64,000 nt of DNA, taken from NCBI GenBank assembly GCA_021464245.1, contig JADCRB010000026.1:1196639-1260638 (forward strand). Direction: 5' to 3'. Position numbers and translations under genes: made by a program. The number at the start of each line of letters is the position of its first letter. Within the stretch, counting starts at the first letter, position 1. Under the pieces are notes generated by a model, which made no database searches, was not told where the DNA came from, and saw nothing but the letters and a program-made list of their open reading frames with translations. Below, piece by piece: positions 36,601 through 48,221 of this stretch. This stretch comes from Carallia brachiata (lineage: Eukaryota > Streptophyta > Magnoliopsida > Malpighiales > Rhizophoraceae).

Positions 36601-39023
36601 CCCTAGGTTACTCACCCATACATGTACTTTTGCTGTGCTTTATGTTTCTGCTTAATGTGGATCGTTAGAATCTGATTTCAAGCTAAGGAGACTCCTTCCC
36701 GGTCCCCTCTTGTCGAGGCTTGATCTATTGACATATTGCCCTCTTAGTGGGCTAGACCTTGAAAACTTTTGAGCACTTGAGCAGAGGCAGAACTGGAAAA
36801 TAAGTATGGGAGTAGAGGATTCAAGTTTAAAAATGACATAAACATATCAAGGAAAAGTGAAAAAGATGGGGTGCCGAAGCTTAAAACATTTTAGAGGCTA
36901 TCATAATAGTTTTTAAAATGTACATCAAAATTTGTAGGGGGGTTATGTTGTTTTGAAAAGATTGGGGGCCCTGTTGGCCCCAAGCAACAACATGACTGTG
37001 CACCTGCTGATGGGTTTGGAGGGGAACAGTGGCTATTAAATTGGAGAGCACATTTTTGTTTCTGCAATTTCATGTCTAGTTTAGAGTGCATAGTAGTATA
37101 TTCTAAGTGTCGCCTTAAAGTTAAATTTGAAGATCATGAGAATAGTGTTTGTGGCTTAGAAGATAGGACATAAACAATTGAGTACACAAACACAAGCCGA
37201 CTGAGCCTAAATTTTGATAGCCAGGATGTTGACACATGGACTAGTTTTAACACATTGATTAGATAAGCGTGAGGACCTATATCTTTTTGCTTTTTGTCCG
37301 TCAGAAGGCAATTGGGCCTGAGTTGCACAATTAGAAGTAGCTCTTTGCTTTCCTGTAAATCCCATAGTTCACCTCCTTCAAAATTTGAAGATGGTACCTC
37401 CAAGATGAGCGTGTCAACTTTAACCACTTTGGTTAGATACATAAAATGGGTCATGCCGTGCCAGGATTGACCTTTTTCTGATGGCCACCCTATAATTTTA
37501 TCTAACTTTTCTATGTCATGCCCTGCCATTTTGTGCCTAAATATTCAGGTAATTATCTTGGCACAGCCCATAGGCCTAGGCATTATGGGCCTTTGTCGTA
37601 TCGTGCTTGGGTCGGTCCTCGTACCTTAGTGTTGTGTCTGGATATAGGCTCTTGTACCTAGTTTGTGTTGGATTGAGTTGGGCCTTTTGATTATTTCTCT
37701 TAAAAAAATTTTAAAAAATAGCTGATACAAAATAAGTAAATAAATGCTAAATTTTAATTGAATGACCAAAACACCACATTTTTATTAAACTTGTGATTTA
37801 AAACAAATGATAAATGTGAAAATTTGAACTCTTAATGAAAAACAAAATACAAATAAGATATAATCTATCAAATTTAAATTAAAATCACTAGGATTGAGTT
37901 TGCTCACTTTCTTTATCTTCACAAGATGATGATGTATCATTTCCGGCCAATCCTTTTTACGGTTGCTGCTGAAGTAATGACTATAAAGTCATTCCTTATT
38001 TTTTTAAAAAATAATTCTTATGTTTCTAAAATTATTATTCATCATCTAGAAAAGTGTTTTAAAGCAATAATAAATTATTTCCGTCATAGTATTGTTATGC
38101 TAGATACATTCTTTTCGTAGTCTCCCTCAATATCTTCAACAAAGAAAAAAAAAATTGACACGGGACTTGCCTAGTCATACTCCATCATGAATCATGCCCT
38201 GCATTGCCCTGGGGTTGGGGAATCCAAGTCGAGCATGGTCCACAACGTGCCGGCCAGGCTGAGCTGTGAACTGCTTGGTCCATTTTACAACTCCAACTAG
38301 AGTGTGTCCTCAAGGAATGAGGACCTATATCTTCAAAAGCCAATAACTAATCAATTTAAAAGACTCCAGCCGTAACCAGACTAATGTAGTACATTTTTTA
38401 AAGGTATATTCTTTGTTTTTCATTGAATTATATAAACAGTTAAATGCATAATCGTTTCTTGAGAGTGCATTTGGTTAGCTTGCTAAAAGTTTCTTGCCTT
38501 TTGCCTTTTGTATGGACTTATATCTTGGTCATGGCTGTCCATGCTGGCAAGCTTTATCCAAATTGATGGCTATGGCTCTACTTGTGTTCATTAGTTTTCG
38601 AGGTTGGACATATGCATGTGTGCTTAGAACTATGCCTGCCGCTGGTTACAATTTCTAAAAAAACAATTTTGAGTTTTTCTCTACTGTCTGCAGCTGTTCA
38701 TTATTCTATCATGCAGCATCGCGGTAGGAACAAACCTTAGCCAATTCATCTGCATCGGCAGGTTTACTGCTGTATCATTCCAAGTTCTTGGACATATGAA
38801 GACAATTCTTGTCCTGATTCTAGGATTCATCTTCTTCGGGAAAGAGGGTCTTAACGTTCAAGTTGTTGTGGGTATGATTATTGCCATAGTTGGAATGATC
38901 TGGTATGGTAATGCCTCGTCCAGGCCGGGAGGGAAGGAGCGGCGGAGCCTTTCAATGAATGGAAACAAATCACAAAAACATGATGGCCTATCAGAATCCA
39001 GTGAAGGGGATGAGAAGGTGTAG
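33619..39023 (+). CDS. URGT: UDP-rhamnose/UDP-galactose transporter (NST-KT family), apparently frameshifted
   Basis: Exons are 33619-33748, 35425-35608, 35707-35907, 36337-36498 and 38694-39023, and all introns are GT-AG. The product is a roughly 335-aa multi-pass Golgi nucleotide-sugar antiporter that moves UDP-rhamnose or UDP-galactose into the lumen in exchange for UMP. Hallmarks are [75 protein letters not shown] and the basic, Ser-rich cytosolic tail [12 protein letters not shown]. These match the URGT1-6 clade rather than the UDP-xylose carriers. At the end of exon 2 the conserved GFYQ is encoded with one T too few (GGTTTTACCAG). Exons 1+2 total 314 nt, and splicing to exon 3 gives a stop about four codons later. 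This is either an assembly error or a real lesion. Confidence 0.9.
35982..36040 (+). repeat. poly(A) micro-insertion with 12-bp direct repeats, in URGT intron 3
   Basis: CTTGGTCAAGGG is at 35982-35993 and 36029-36040. The 35-bp insert starts CCTCTTAAAAGTT and ends in a run of about 20 A followed by G. Confidence 0.8.
36779..37025. mobile_element. possible degenerate hAT-type MITE in URGT intron 4
   Basis: The left part reads GCAGAGGCAGAACTGG and the right part contains GGGGGCCCTGTTGGCCCC and then GCACCTGCTG. This resembles the GGGGCGGAGC...GGGGCAATTGCCCC pattern seen again at 41.6 kb and 61.9 kb. No target duplication is clear. Confidence 0.35.
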
Positions 39024-39169
39024 AGTTGTGTCTTTTCAAATCAAAGGGTCCTGAAGAATAGAGGAAAAAGATAAAATCAATTGAGAAACTTAGGTCAGCT
39101 GATTTGAGGAGTCTCTTCGTAGCTGGGGATGCTATAATCCCCAATTACGATAGCCTTTTTACTGCAGAT

Positions 39170-39194
39170 TCTCTCTCTCTCTCTCTCTCTCTCT
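39170..39194. repeat. (TC)n microsatellite
   Basis: About 12 CT units, 150 bases after the URGT stop and probably within its 3'UTR. Confidence 0.85.
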
Positions 39195-39750
39195 GAGAAA
39201 AAGAATATCGTCCGGGTAAATGATGCTGCTGAGTGGGAGGCAGATTCCCATAAATGTTACAATTTTTACAATTGCATTCTTATAGTAATTTATTCCTTGT
39301 TTGCTTTCCAAGCCATTGATACCTCTGTTGAGACACCTCATGAGTAACAGGAGCTCAAATGCTCTGCTTGCTCTGATTGCTCCCTTATTCCTCGCAAGAA
39401 ACCAGATTTCCATGCATCAGAACCTTGGATTTTGTGATAAAATTTGGGGGCCTACTGTTGGGTCTTGGCCAATAAATACATACGCATATATGCCATTAAA
39501 TGGGAAGCCAAATTGAACTTGTTGAGTGTACTAGGGTTATCAATAAAATTGCACGGTATTGTATCGGAACTTAAATACGGCCTAGTAAATGCTGATAGAT
39601 GTTATGCGTACTATGCGAAGGACCCCTGGATAATTGTGCTCTTACCCAGTTGGAGCTCTTCTTTGTTTATTTCACTCATAGTGGTCCCAATATTTTGGAA
39701 TAATAGCACTTTATACGGTGGGGAAAACCGTAGTCGCAGATATTAAATGG

Positions 39751-39798
39751 ATGATATTGAAAAGACCGAAAAAAAAAAAAAAAATTGTATGATATTGA
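39751..39798 (+). repeat. poly(A) micro-insertion with 10-bp direct repeats
   Basis: ATGATATTGA at 39751-39760 and 39789-39798 brackets 28 bases that begin AAAGACCG, continue as about 16 A and end TTGT. Confidence 0.65.
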
Positions 39799-40006
39799 GA
39801 TATGGAAAGTGGTGCACTAGCACAAGCCCTAACAAGAGTTTTTAGGTGACTTTTACAAAGGATTGAAAACTTAAAAAATATATACATACATTTCTTATTT
39901 CCAGCGCATGAGGGTTTATGAGGCAATGACTGACGTTCCTTATAATTTGACCCCTGACTGATGTAAGTCTAAAACTTGTCCTGATACATGTTTGGTTATT
40001 CTTGCC

Positions 40007-40059
40007 ATCAAAGGCAGAGCTTGTCAAAAAAAAAAAAAAAAAATCAAAGGCAAAGCTTG
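40007..40059 (+). repeat. poly(A) micro-insertion with 17-bp direct repeats
   Basis: ATCAAAGGCAGAGCTTG at 40007-40023 is repeated with a single change at 40043-40059. The insert is just TC followed by 17 A, the purest example in the window. Confidence 0.85.
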
Positions 40060-40268
40060 ATTTTCTTCATGTACTGTACTCTAAAATATTGCAAAAGATA
40101 GCCTCTGCACGTAATGTGCACGGGTACAGATAAATTTCCAATAATTTGTTGTTAAATATCATCGAGTCCTCAAGGAATCCTTGGGCCTAACGCCCACCAA
40201 ACTCCATCGCCTTGTCCTGGGAGCACATGCACGTGCGCTGCAATATCAAAGCCATGAATTTTGTGTCT

Positions 40269-40270
<2 letters not shown>

Positions 40271-40296
<26 letters not shown>
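40271..40296. repeat. (AAT)n microsatellite
   Basis: About eight AAT units. Confidence 0.85.
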
Positions 40297-40300
<4 letters not shown>

Positions 40301-41591
40301 AGTTAGATGCTCATATTTAAGTAGTAATAAATAGTAATTCTATTTTATAACAAACATCAGATAATAATTTTTTTTTATTTTTTCATATGTTTTATCATTC
40401 AAAAATTGATATTATTTTATTAATACTTTTAAACTACTGTTGTTAAGCCAGCAAATTTTTCTCAAAAACAAAAATTAAAATTCGGTCTCACTCTTGCCTC
40501 GGCGCCAGACCCATTTCAGAAACTTTGTTTCCAAAAGCTCAGGTCTTTTTTCTTTCTTTTCCAAAATCGAGAAGGTTGCGCACATGAATTGTGTTCCGAC
40601 GGCCACATTGTGTTTTTTTTTTTTTAGATCAAATTGTGTGTGGGACATAAAAATTCAGTGCATTTCATTTACTAACAACTATAATTACTTGACAACAAGT
40701 ATCATCCAAAGCAACGATTGAAATTTTTGTTCTTTTGACAAGGGTTTGGGCCAAGCGTTGAATACAGTACTCGAATTAGCCAGCGTTTTTCTTTCGTGTA
40801 TATTTAAGTTTGTGTTACATTTTACAACATTGTCTAATCCTTTGATGCTTCGGTCAATTTAGACCCTGGTTTGGAAAAGGCATATTCATGGAAAGATGCT
40901 GCGCATTAGAGGCGATGATATTACTTCAAATTGGCTGAATAGAGAAATTTGAGTCATGAGGTGATTGGACGTATCTATCAAACAATACAATACAGCGCCC
41001 TTGCTTCTCCAATGGGCCCAAAAATATTATTTCTTTCTTCATTTTCGTTGTTTTTTTTTGGCCCCATATCTGTACAATTCCAACTCCAGGTCTTTGGTCG
41101 ATATTCCAATTCCAGATCTAAAATGGAAGTAGATTTTAATTCTCATGGATTGACACGAAACAATTTAGTCAAATACTTGCAACCTGTACTGCCGTGTTCC
41201 CCTAGCCCATCTACGCAAACTGCCATTATTTTAATACACCCTCTCTCTTTTTTGTGTTGACAGGTCACTGCAGGATAGATGCTTCCAAAATTTCGACACT
41301 TCGAAGTGTCTGTCTTGTGGCAATATAGAGGGAAACACATCCCTAGATGAACATGGATCATATCACTACAGCATTGACATTTTAAGATCTAATAGCAATG
41401 CATGGTAATTTGTCTTCATTTCCAACTTGTTGGTGTTGCATGTTACTAGCTTCCTTTCACGATGGGTCTTGCTTAATTTTGTGGGTAACTGAGCCTGCTG
41501 CATTAGTTTATTGCGATGAAAAAATAAGCATGGTCTTGTTTTAGTACCATGACCCTAATTAAAGGTGGTCATGGTCTAGAGTTTGAATATC

Positions 41592-41844
41592 TAGGGGTGG
41601 AGCCAAAAACATTTTTTTAGTGGAGGCGAAGTCTGCATGCATATAAGAAAATAGTCATCGTGTTGGCAAGTAAGGACAAAAAAAATACCAATAGGGGCAA
41701 AAATGATATTTCAATAGAGACAGTTGTGGCAAAAACAATATTTCAGTAAAGGCAGGAACACAAAATTAAACTATTATACGTATTTTTTTGTTCTTTTTAG
41801 CGGGGACAATTGCCCTCACAACCATCGAGCTACCTCCGCCCCTA
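41592..41844. mobile_element. MITE-like element, 253 bp
   Basis: It begins TAGGGGTGGAGCC and ends, in reverse complement, TAGGGGCGGAGGTAG. A GGGGACAATTGCCCTCAC subterminal block precedes the right end. This terminal pattern is common in plant hAT-type non-autonomous elements. No convincing 8-bp target duplication remains and there is no coding capacity. Confidence 0.5.
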
Positions 41845-41877
41845 AGATCAAAACCAACAGATGTTGGCTCGCATGGC

Positions 41878-41934
41878 GATTTACTCTCTTTCTTTTCTTT
41901 TCTTTTTTTTGTTGGAAGATTTACTCTCTTTCTT
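41878..41934 (-). repeat. poly(T) micro-insertion with 17-bp direct repeats
   Basis: GATTTACTCTCTTTCTT is at 41878-41894 and again perfectly at 41918-41934. The 23-bp insert is T-rich and ends GTTGGAA, so on the minus strand it starts TTCCAAC and runs into A. It sits 34 bases beyond the MITE. Confidence 0.8.
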
Positions 41935-43401
41935 GTGGTCAATGAGTGCTCAAATTTTGGAGGCCATGGGAAAATAATGTTCCACGAACAACTATAGGTC
42001 ATTGCACGTGGGGCATTAAATTTGTTTGGATTGATCCACGAAGGTTCAGGGACCTTGGCCCCAAATACCAACCAAGAAGCAAAAGAAAAATTGTGACAAC
42101 GAGGCATGATCCAATAAATCAGCAGAAGTCCCACGAGGACAGTACAATGATTATGACTTTAGATTTCTACTTCTTAGATTTCAAGCTTTAATTGTAAGAA
42201 GAATAGTATAAGATTTATAAAAATAAAAATTACTGTTCTTATTATGTAGTTGAGTCTAATAAATGTCTTAATAGAAAAAAAATACAGTACAAATATCATA
42301 GGCTTATGATAAATATGTCATAAATGTGTTAAGTAGTTTGGCTTTTAAGTAAGTGATATAACTATTTGTAAATGGTCTTGCACGTCATCAATTGGCAAAT
42401 GAAAGAAGCCTGCAAGGAAACAACAAAATTGTGGATCTAAGAAAGAAGGGAAAATATTGGAAAAAGAAAAAAAAAACAAAAATGATCGACATTGGTAAGT
42501 TGTTTCTTATGGGGCTGTCAAAGGGGGCCTACGCTCGGGTCTTAATAGGACAATAACATCCAGCCTGAAATTTCGGTAGACAGACTGGATACAGCTAACT
42601 ATGATTACTGATGACCAGGGTTTACTAAATAAATGAGATGGTATTTACTACACGAAGCAAAAACATAATTAATTTTGGAGATATTTTGATAGTTGGGACT
42701 TGGCCTTAGGTTTTAATCTTTTGAAGGGATATGTGATTTATTAGGATAAAGAGAACTATTTTTATTCATTTTGTAGGTCACGTCTCATCGAATCCCTAAT
42801 TCATAAATGTAAATTATTTGAGTAAACTTGTGGGTAAATGTAAGTATGTTTATGTCGATTTTCATTAAAATATTTCCTATTTTTGTCTATAGTTGAGTTT
42901 GCATAAACTGTGCGGCATGTTGATGTCTTTGAAAGTTCGTTATTTAATTATTTCAGATTTTTAAAACAGGGAATTTGCACAGTTACATTGGCATATTCTC
43001 TTTCTCAAATGTTGACAAAAAAATTTCCTCTTTTTTTTTTCCACCGGGGAGGAGGGGGGCTGGTGTGGTCAGCAATAGTGGTAAAGACTTGAGAGACTGT
43101 ATTTATCCTACAATGTTCTCAACCAGTGATGATACTTTCTTCTACTGCAGACCATGAAGTGTGAGCTTCAGCTTGTTACCCACTTGCTACATGTACCCGA
43201 ACTCTTTTGGCAAATGAATGAGAAATAAATAAACTGTTAGAAAATAAGAAGAAAAAAAGCTGTAGGGCCCACCATTGTGTTTTCTTACCAAATTGGTAAG
43301 TAAGAAAGGGAATGAAAGTGCAGAGAGACTTTGACTACCAATTTACCAAAATTTCCTAAGACTTTAGGGAGATGCATAGTATTTTCTTCATAAAGAGATA
43401 G

Positions 43402-43436
43402 AAGTAGAGTGCGTTCAAAGAAGAAAAAAGTAGAGT
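43402..43436 (+). repeat. A-rich micro-insertion with 9-bp direct repeats
   Basis: AAGTAGAGT at 43402-43410 and 43428-43436 surrounds GCGTTCAAAGAAGAAAA. Confidence 0.6.
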
Positions 43437-44605
43437 AGACTTATAAAAGGTAGTAGAGGAGAGGAGAAGTATTATTATAAAGATATATTAGAGGATATGA
43501 CTCACTGTAATTAAGAAGGTTAGTAGTTAAAATTTTTAATTGAAAAATCTAAAATTTGATTCTTAATTATCTTTCTTATCAGTCACTTACTAAATTGTCT
43601 TTCTTATTATTCCTCTTACTCATGATGGTATACCATATCTGTCAAGACAAAAAAAAAAAAAAAAGGAGAGACAGTAGAGGTTAAACATTCGCACTAAATA
43701 AAAAATTTACCTCCAAATTTCCAAATTTCTCACTAAAAAATTAACCTTTTCCCAGCAACCTAACAAAAAAAAAAGAAAAGAATTCTAGAATAATACATTA
43801 ATTTTTATACGAGGGCATGGTTTTGATTTTATGCACATCAAGTTTCTCTCTCTCTCTCTTTTTTTTTCTTATTGTATACAAATAAAAAAATTTTACATTT
43901 TTTTATTTTTTTCTCACTCATTTCTAATTTATCTAAAAAATTAACAAAAAATCATTTTATTTCCCTTTATTTTTTCCTCCTCACAATTTTCTTTGACCCA
44001 GCTTTCTATCACCTTTCACTTTAAATCTAAACACACCATTACTGGCATATGCATTAGAGGTGTCGAACGAATTGGGTTGAGTTTCAATTAAATCACTTCT
44101 AGTTTAAGTCATTTCAGGTCAAGTTAATTGTAGTTTATGTCGCATTTGGATTTGAGTTCAGGTCACTAGTGGATTGGCATGCTACTTTTTTAGAAAATAA
44201 ATTCTCTCTTCACTAATTTTTTATTTTATCATACATTAGAATATGTAATTATATTATCATTTATGCAAATTATATATTATAGATAAAGTATATATTATTT
44301 TCATTATTGATAGACACATCATATATTATTATTATACTGAATAGGTGAATTGCATATTTTTAACTTTATGTATAACAATTTGTATCAGAACTATAAACTA
44401 TATTATACACAATATGTATATTCATATTATTTATAACGTTATATATATATATGTACCTCTGTAATGTGTATATAGTTTTTATATATAAATAAAGTAATAA
44501 ATAAATATATAATAAAGAATTAAATAGTAACTTTTTTTAAAATTTAATTTAAAAAAAAGTCATGTTTTTTAAGTTGAATTGAATTCAGACAAATTTGAGT
44601 CACTC

Positions 44606-44660
44606 TTCAAGTCAAGCATTTCTCTAAAAAAAAAAAAAAAAAAGGAATTCAGGTCAAGCA
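44606..44660 (+). repeat. poly(A) micro-insertion with 13-bp direct repeats (one mismatch)
   Basis: TTCAAGTCAAGCA (44606-44618) and TTCAGGTCAAGCA (44648-44660) enclose 29 bases: TTTCTCT, about 18 A, then GGAA. The local sequence is itself rich in TCAAGTC motifs, so a chance repeat is less unlikely here. Confidence 0.5.
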
Positions 44661-45688
44661 AATCGAGTTATTTTAAGATTATGCTGCAATTCAGTTCTAG
44701 TCAAAATTTTTTAAGGGTTATATTATATGAGCATACAAATTGAGCATATATTATCTAAATTCTCTCTCTCTTTCTTTTTTTTCTTTCACAAGATTAAATA
44801 CTAATTAGATTTAGTGTTATTCTAAATATAATTATTATTACTCAAAATCTTGATTTTTCAGAAAAAAAAAGTCAAAATTTTTCATTTTGTACTAATCTAT
44901 TATGACCAGCATTTGGATCCTTTATATTCCTATAAATTTTTACTGTTTTTTTAATCAGGTTCAGTCAACCAATCAGATTAAAATTTGATACCTCAGTGCA
45001 TTAGCACAGAAACAATGTGATACGGTAGGTCCCATTCATTTTCGTTATCATCTTCTCCCGTGTGGCAATGGATTTTCATTCTCAATCTCCTTTCGTTACC
45101 CTCTTTGATTCCGAGAAAGACCAAAAAGAGTGTGAGACCCACTCCCCCAACCTTTTCCTTCTCCAACCCAACAAACGTAGCTTGTCAATACTTAATCATG
45201 GAGCCTCTAATTAATACCCTTGCATTTCGTACCCACAGACGCCCCACTCCCTCCCCAGCCCCACCCCAACACCCAAACCCCATTTCTCTCTCATGGTGCT
45301 ACTTAAATGTGGTATATTTAAAGGGGTGAAAGTTATTGGAAATTTGAGCTGTTCACTTATTTTAATTTTGGTCGATTTGGGTCGTATATATTTTAATTAC
45401 AGTTATTTGTTGATTGAGTTAAGAAATTTTTCTAAAACATCATACACTACTAATCAACTATCTCAAACCATAAAAAAAAAAAAAAACGAATTAATTGATT
45501 ACAGATGGTTAGTCACAGATTGAGACAGAATCTTGATAAATCAACTACAAAGTTAGTATATGAACAACTAGGCTGTAACAAAAGAATATCAATTCAACTG
45601 TGCGTATAGCATACAAGTTACCCCAAATTAATAATATGTCCAAATTAACAATAAATAGGGGCAGTTTGTAGCAAAGGACAAGCTGGGC

Positions 45689-45732
45689 AGCATACAAGTT
45701 TTTTTTTTTTTTTGAGCGAAAGCATACAAGTT
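45689..45732 (-). repeat. poly(T) micro-insertion with 12-bp direct repeats
   Basis: AGCATACAAGTT at 45689-45700 and 45721-45732 encloses 13 T followed by GAGCGAA. On the minus strand the insert is TTCGCTC then A13. A third copy of the 12-mer lies 80 bases upstream at 45609-45620. Confidence 0.75.
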
Positions 45733-46456
45733 CCAACCCATAAACTGACTAATAATATGATGAGCTAGAGCAAGTTGCATGATAGCAAAAAAACAGCAAC
45801 ATTTCAACGAGAGCAACAGTATGACAGGAAGTGGCCACTAATCTTCAACAGTAATTGGTACAGAGGATGTATTATTATCTTTAGAAATATTGAGGTTCCT
45901 AGTTTCCTATATTTTGTTCTTTCACGCCACGACGGCGTGGGGGCCGGGGGGCACATCCCAAAGTGCCCATCGCCTTTTAAATTAGCCATTTAGCCTACAA
46001 AACAAACTTTCCTCCACTTCCACTAATAGTTGCTTGGTAAGAAAGTCTCAGCATATTATTGAGCTGAATCTGTTTACGCCTTATTTAGACAAAATTATAA
46101 AAAAAAAGAGAATAGTAGAGTAAAAAAAATAAGAAAAAAAGATTATTAGAGAAGCAGAATATTTTTTATCATTTTTCCTATTTAAAAAAAGGTAATGAAA
46201 CGAGAAAAACTAAAAATTTCTTTCTTAGAAAAGTAAGAAAGAGAAAATAATATATATAAGAATTTTAATTTTATCATCTAATTAAAAAATATTATACAGA
46301 ATACTAAAATATTTGATTTGTAAATTATATATGAAATACTTGTATAAATTTAAGTTAATAAGTTTATAATATTTGTAAATTTTTATTAAAAATTTATAAA
46401 AACTTTAAAGAATGTAGAGATTTTTTTTGTTTCAAGTAAATTTGTAGTCATTAACA

Positions 46457-46501
46457 TATAATAAGGGTAATATAGTCTTATAATAAGGGTAATATAGTCT
46501 T
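46457..46501. repeat. 22-bp tandem duplication
   Basis: AATAAGGGTAATATAGTCTT occurs twice at an offset of 22 with no insert between the copies. Confidence 0.85.
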
Positions 46502-48171
46502 TTAATAAAAATTGTAAAAGAATCAATAACTGTCCTCTCAAATCCCCGCAACTTTAGGAGGAATGATTTTAGTAGAATATAAAAGATTAATAGAATTAAA
46601 AACTTTCTTTTTCCATATTTTTCAAATATTTTCTAAATACAACTACTTACTTTAATTCTCTCACTTTCCCTCTTTTACCTCTTCTCAAACATACTGTTAG
46701 AGTCGACAGACATTACATCATATTGGTTAAAATTTAGCTTTACATTTCACAGGTTTTAAATTTAATCTTGAGAAGAGGAGTTAAATTTATATGAATAAAA
46801 AGAACTATTTTTATTATATAATTTATGATTTAACAAGTTTCTTAATAAAAATCATTAAAAAAATCATTAAAAACATGATGAGAAATGGTTGTGCTTCAAG
46901 TTGATTTCTATGGATACTATGTGGTCCTAATTCTCAAGTACTATATGAAAGGTTGAATTCGTAATTGTTGAGGACCTAAAACTCCTGAGAGATAAAATAT
47001 TAGATAATAATAAGTTCTAAGAGAGTATTATATCTTCACACCAAAAACTTGAAGGATTTACGCATAAATAATAAAGAAAAATAGGATTCGCACAATTAAT
47101 TATACAGTGTGTCTATTTTTTTTTTTCTTGTGAAAATTGTCGAGTCTTTATATTTTGTCTCTTATGGTGTGTTTGTTTTCATGATAATTGAATGGAAAGA
47201 AAGGAATTAGAAAAAACAGTTATAAATTATTTTTTTATCATTTTCTTTCTTACTAATTTGTTATCTATCTAAACAATATTTTTTTTCACAACTTTTTCTC
47301 TTACAATTTTTTTCTCATTTTCTTTCTCACATATTTCTCATTTATTCAAAAAATTTTCTTTTCTTACAACTTTCTTTCTCATTACTTTCTTAAAATTCAA
47401 ATTCCAAACACACTATTAAAGATCATATACATACATATATACCTAATGAGTTTGCATAAACTAGCAGTACTATGTTGAAAATAGAAGTTTTAATTTAACT
47501 AATGAATTTCAGTTTGAGGTTTTATAACCCTTGTGAGGCCTTATTGAAAAAAAAAAATAGAGAGAAAAATTCAATTAAAAGAAAAGATCGTATAGACTTT
47601 ATTTTTTATCATAAAAGAGAGAATGAAATGATAAAATCACAAAAATTTAAATATAAAATCAAAATTTTTTTAAACACAAAAAAAAAGATACAGTTGCGAG
47701 TATGTTGTTTATCGTATCTGTAGGCTGAACTCAATATAACTTTATTTGAAAAGTCCGTTCAACTACTCTCGTAAGAGTAAACTTACCACTGAAGTACTGA
47801 TAGATTCAAGAGAGTATTCCCTACAACCGATCTCAATGTTAATAAATTTAGAATCCAACAGAACATTCTAAGTATAAATCTCAAGAAATTAGAATCGACG
47901 TGTTTGAGGGGAGTCAAATTGGGATCGTGAAAAAAAAAAAAATGTCTGAATTATCATTGAACTATCAATCTCAGTGATTTAAAGAAATCTTAACATAATA
48001 TCTTAATTAATTGTAGTAGAAATTAAAAAAAAGAGAATAGTGCAGCGGATAGTGAAAATTAAAAGAAGCCGGCCGGTGGATGGCTGGGTGCTACAAGTAA
48101 CAGTGACAGCAAACGAAGGCTGGCCAAGGTTGTCGTTATGCCAGTGGTCAAAGCGATAACCCTCTCCGCTA

Positions 48172-48221
48172 CACGTGTTTGTTATTGGGCCACGTCAGCA
48201 CGGTCTGGACATGGTCACGTG
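48172..48221. promoter_or_regulatory. cluster of ACGT-core motifs
   Basis: Two CACGTG G-boxes (48172-48177 and 48216-48221) and a CACGTC (from 48191) fall within 50 bases, in a patch clearly richer in GC than its flanks. No gene starts nearby. Regulatory function is only inferred. Confidence 0.3.

Noticed and set aside
40607..40639. T-run flanked by ATTGTGT repeats
   Set aside because: The repeat is only 7 bp in low-complexity sequence, too short to separate from chance.
45060..45329. 89-codon proline-rich ORF
   Set aside because: CT- and CA-rich composition without splice partners or known motifs; more likely noncoding.
45609..45732. Third copy of AGCATACAAGTT upstream of the 45.7-kb micro-insertion
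   Set aside because: It has no associated A-run and may be chance or an older duplication, so I did not count it as another insertion.
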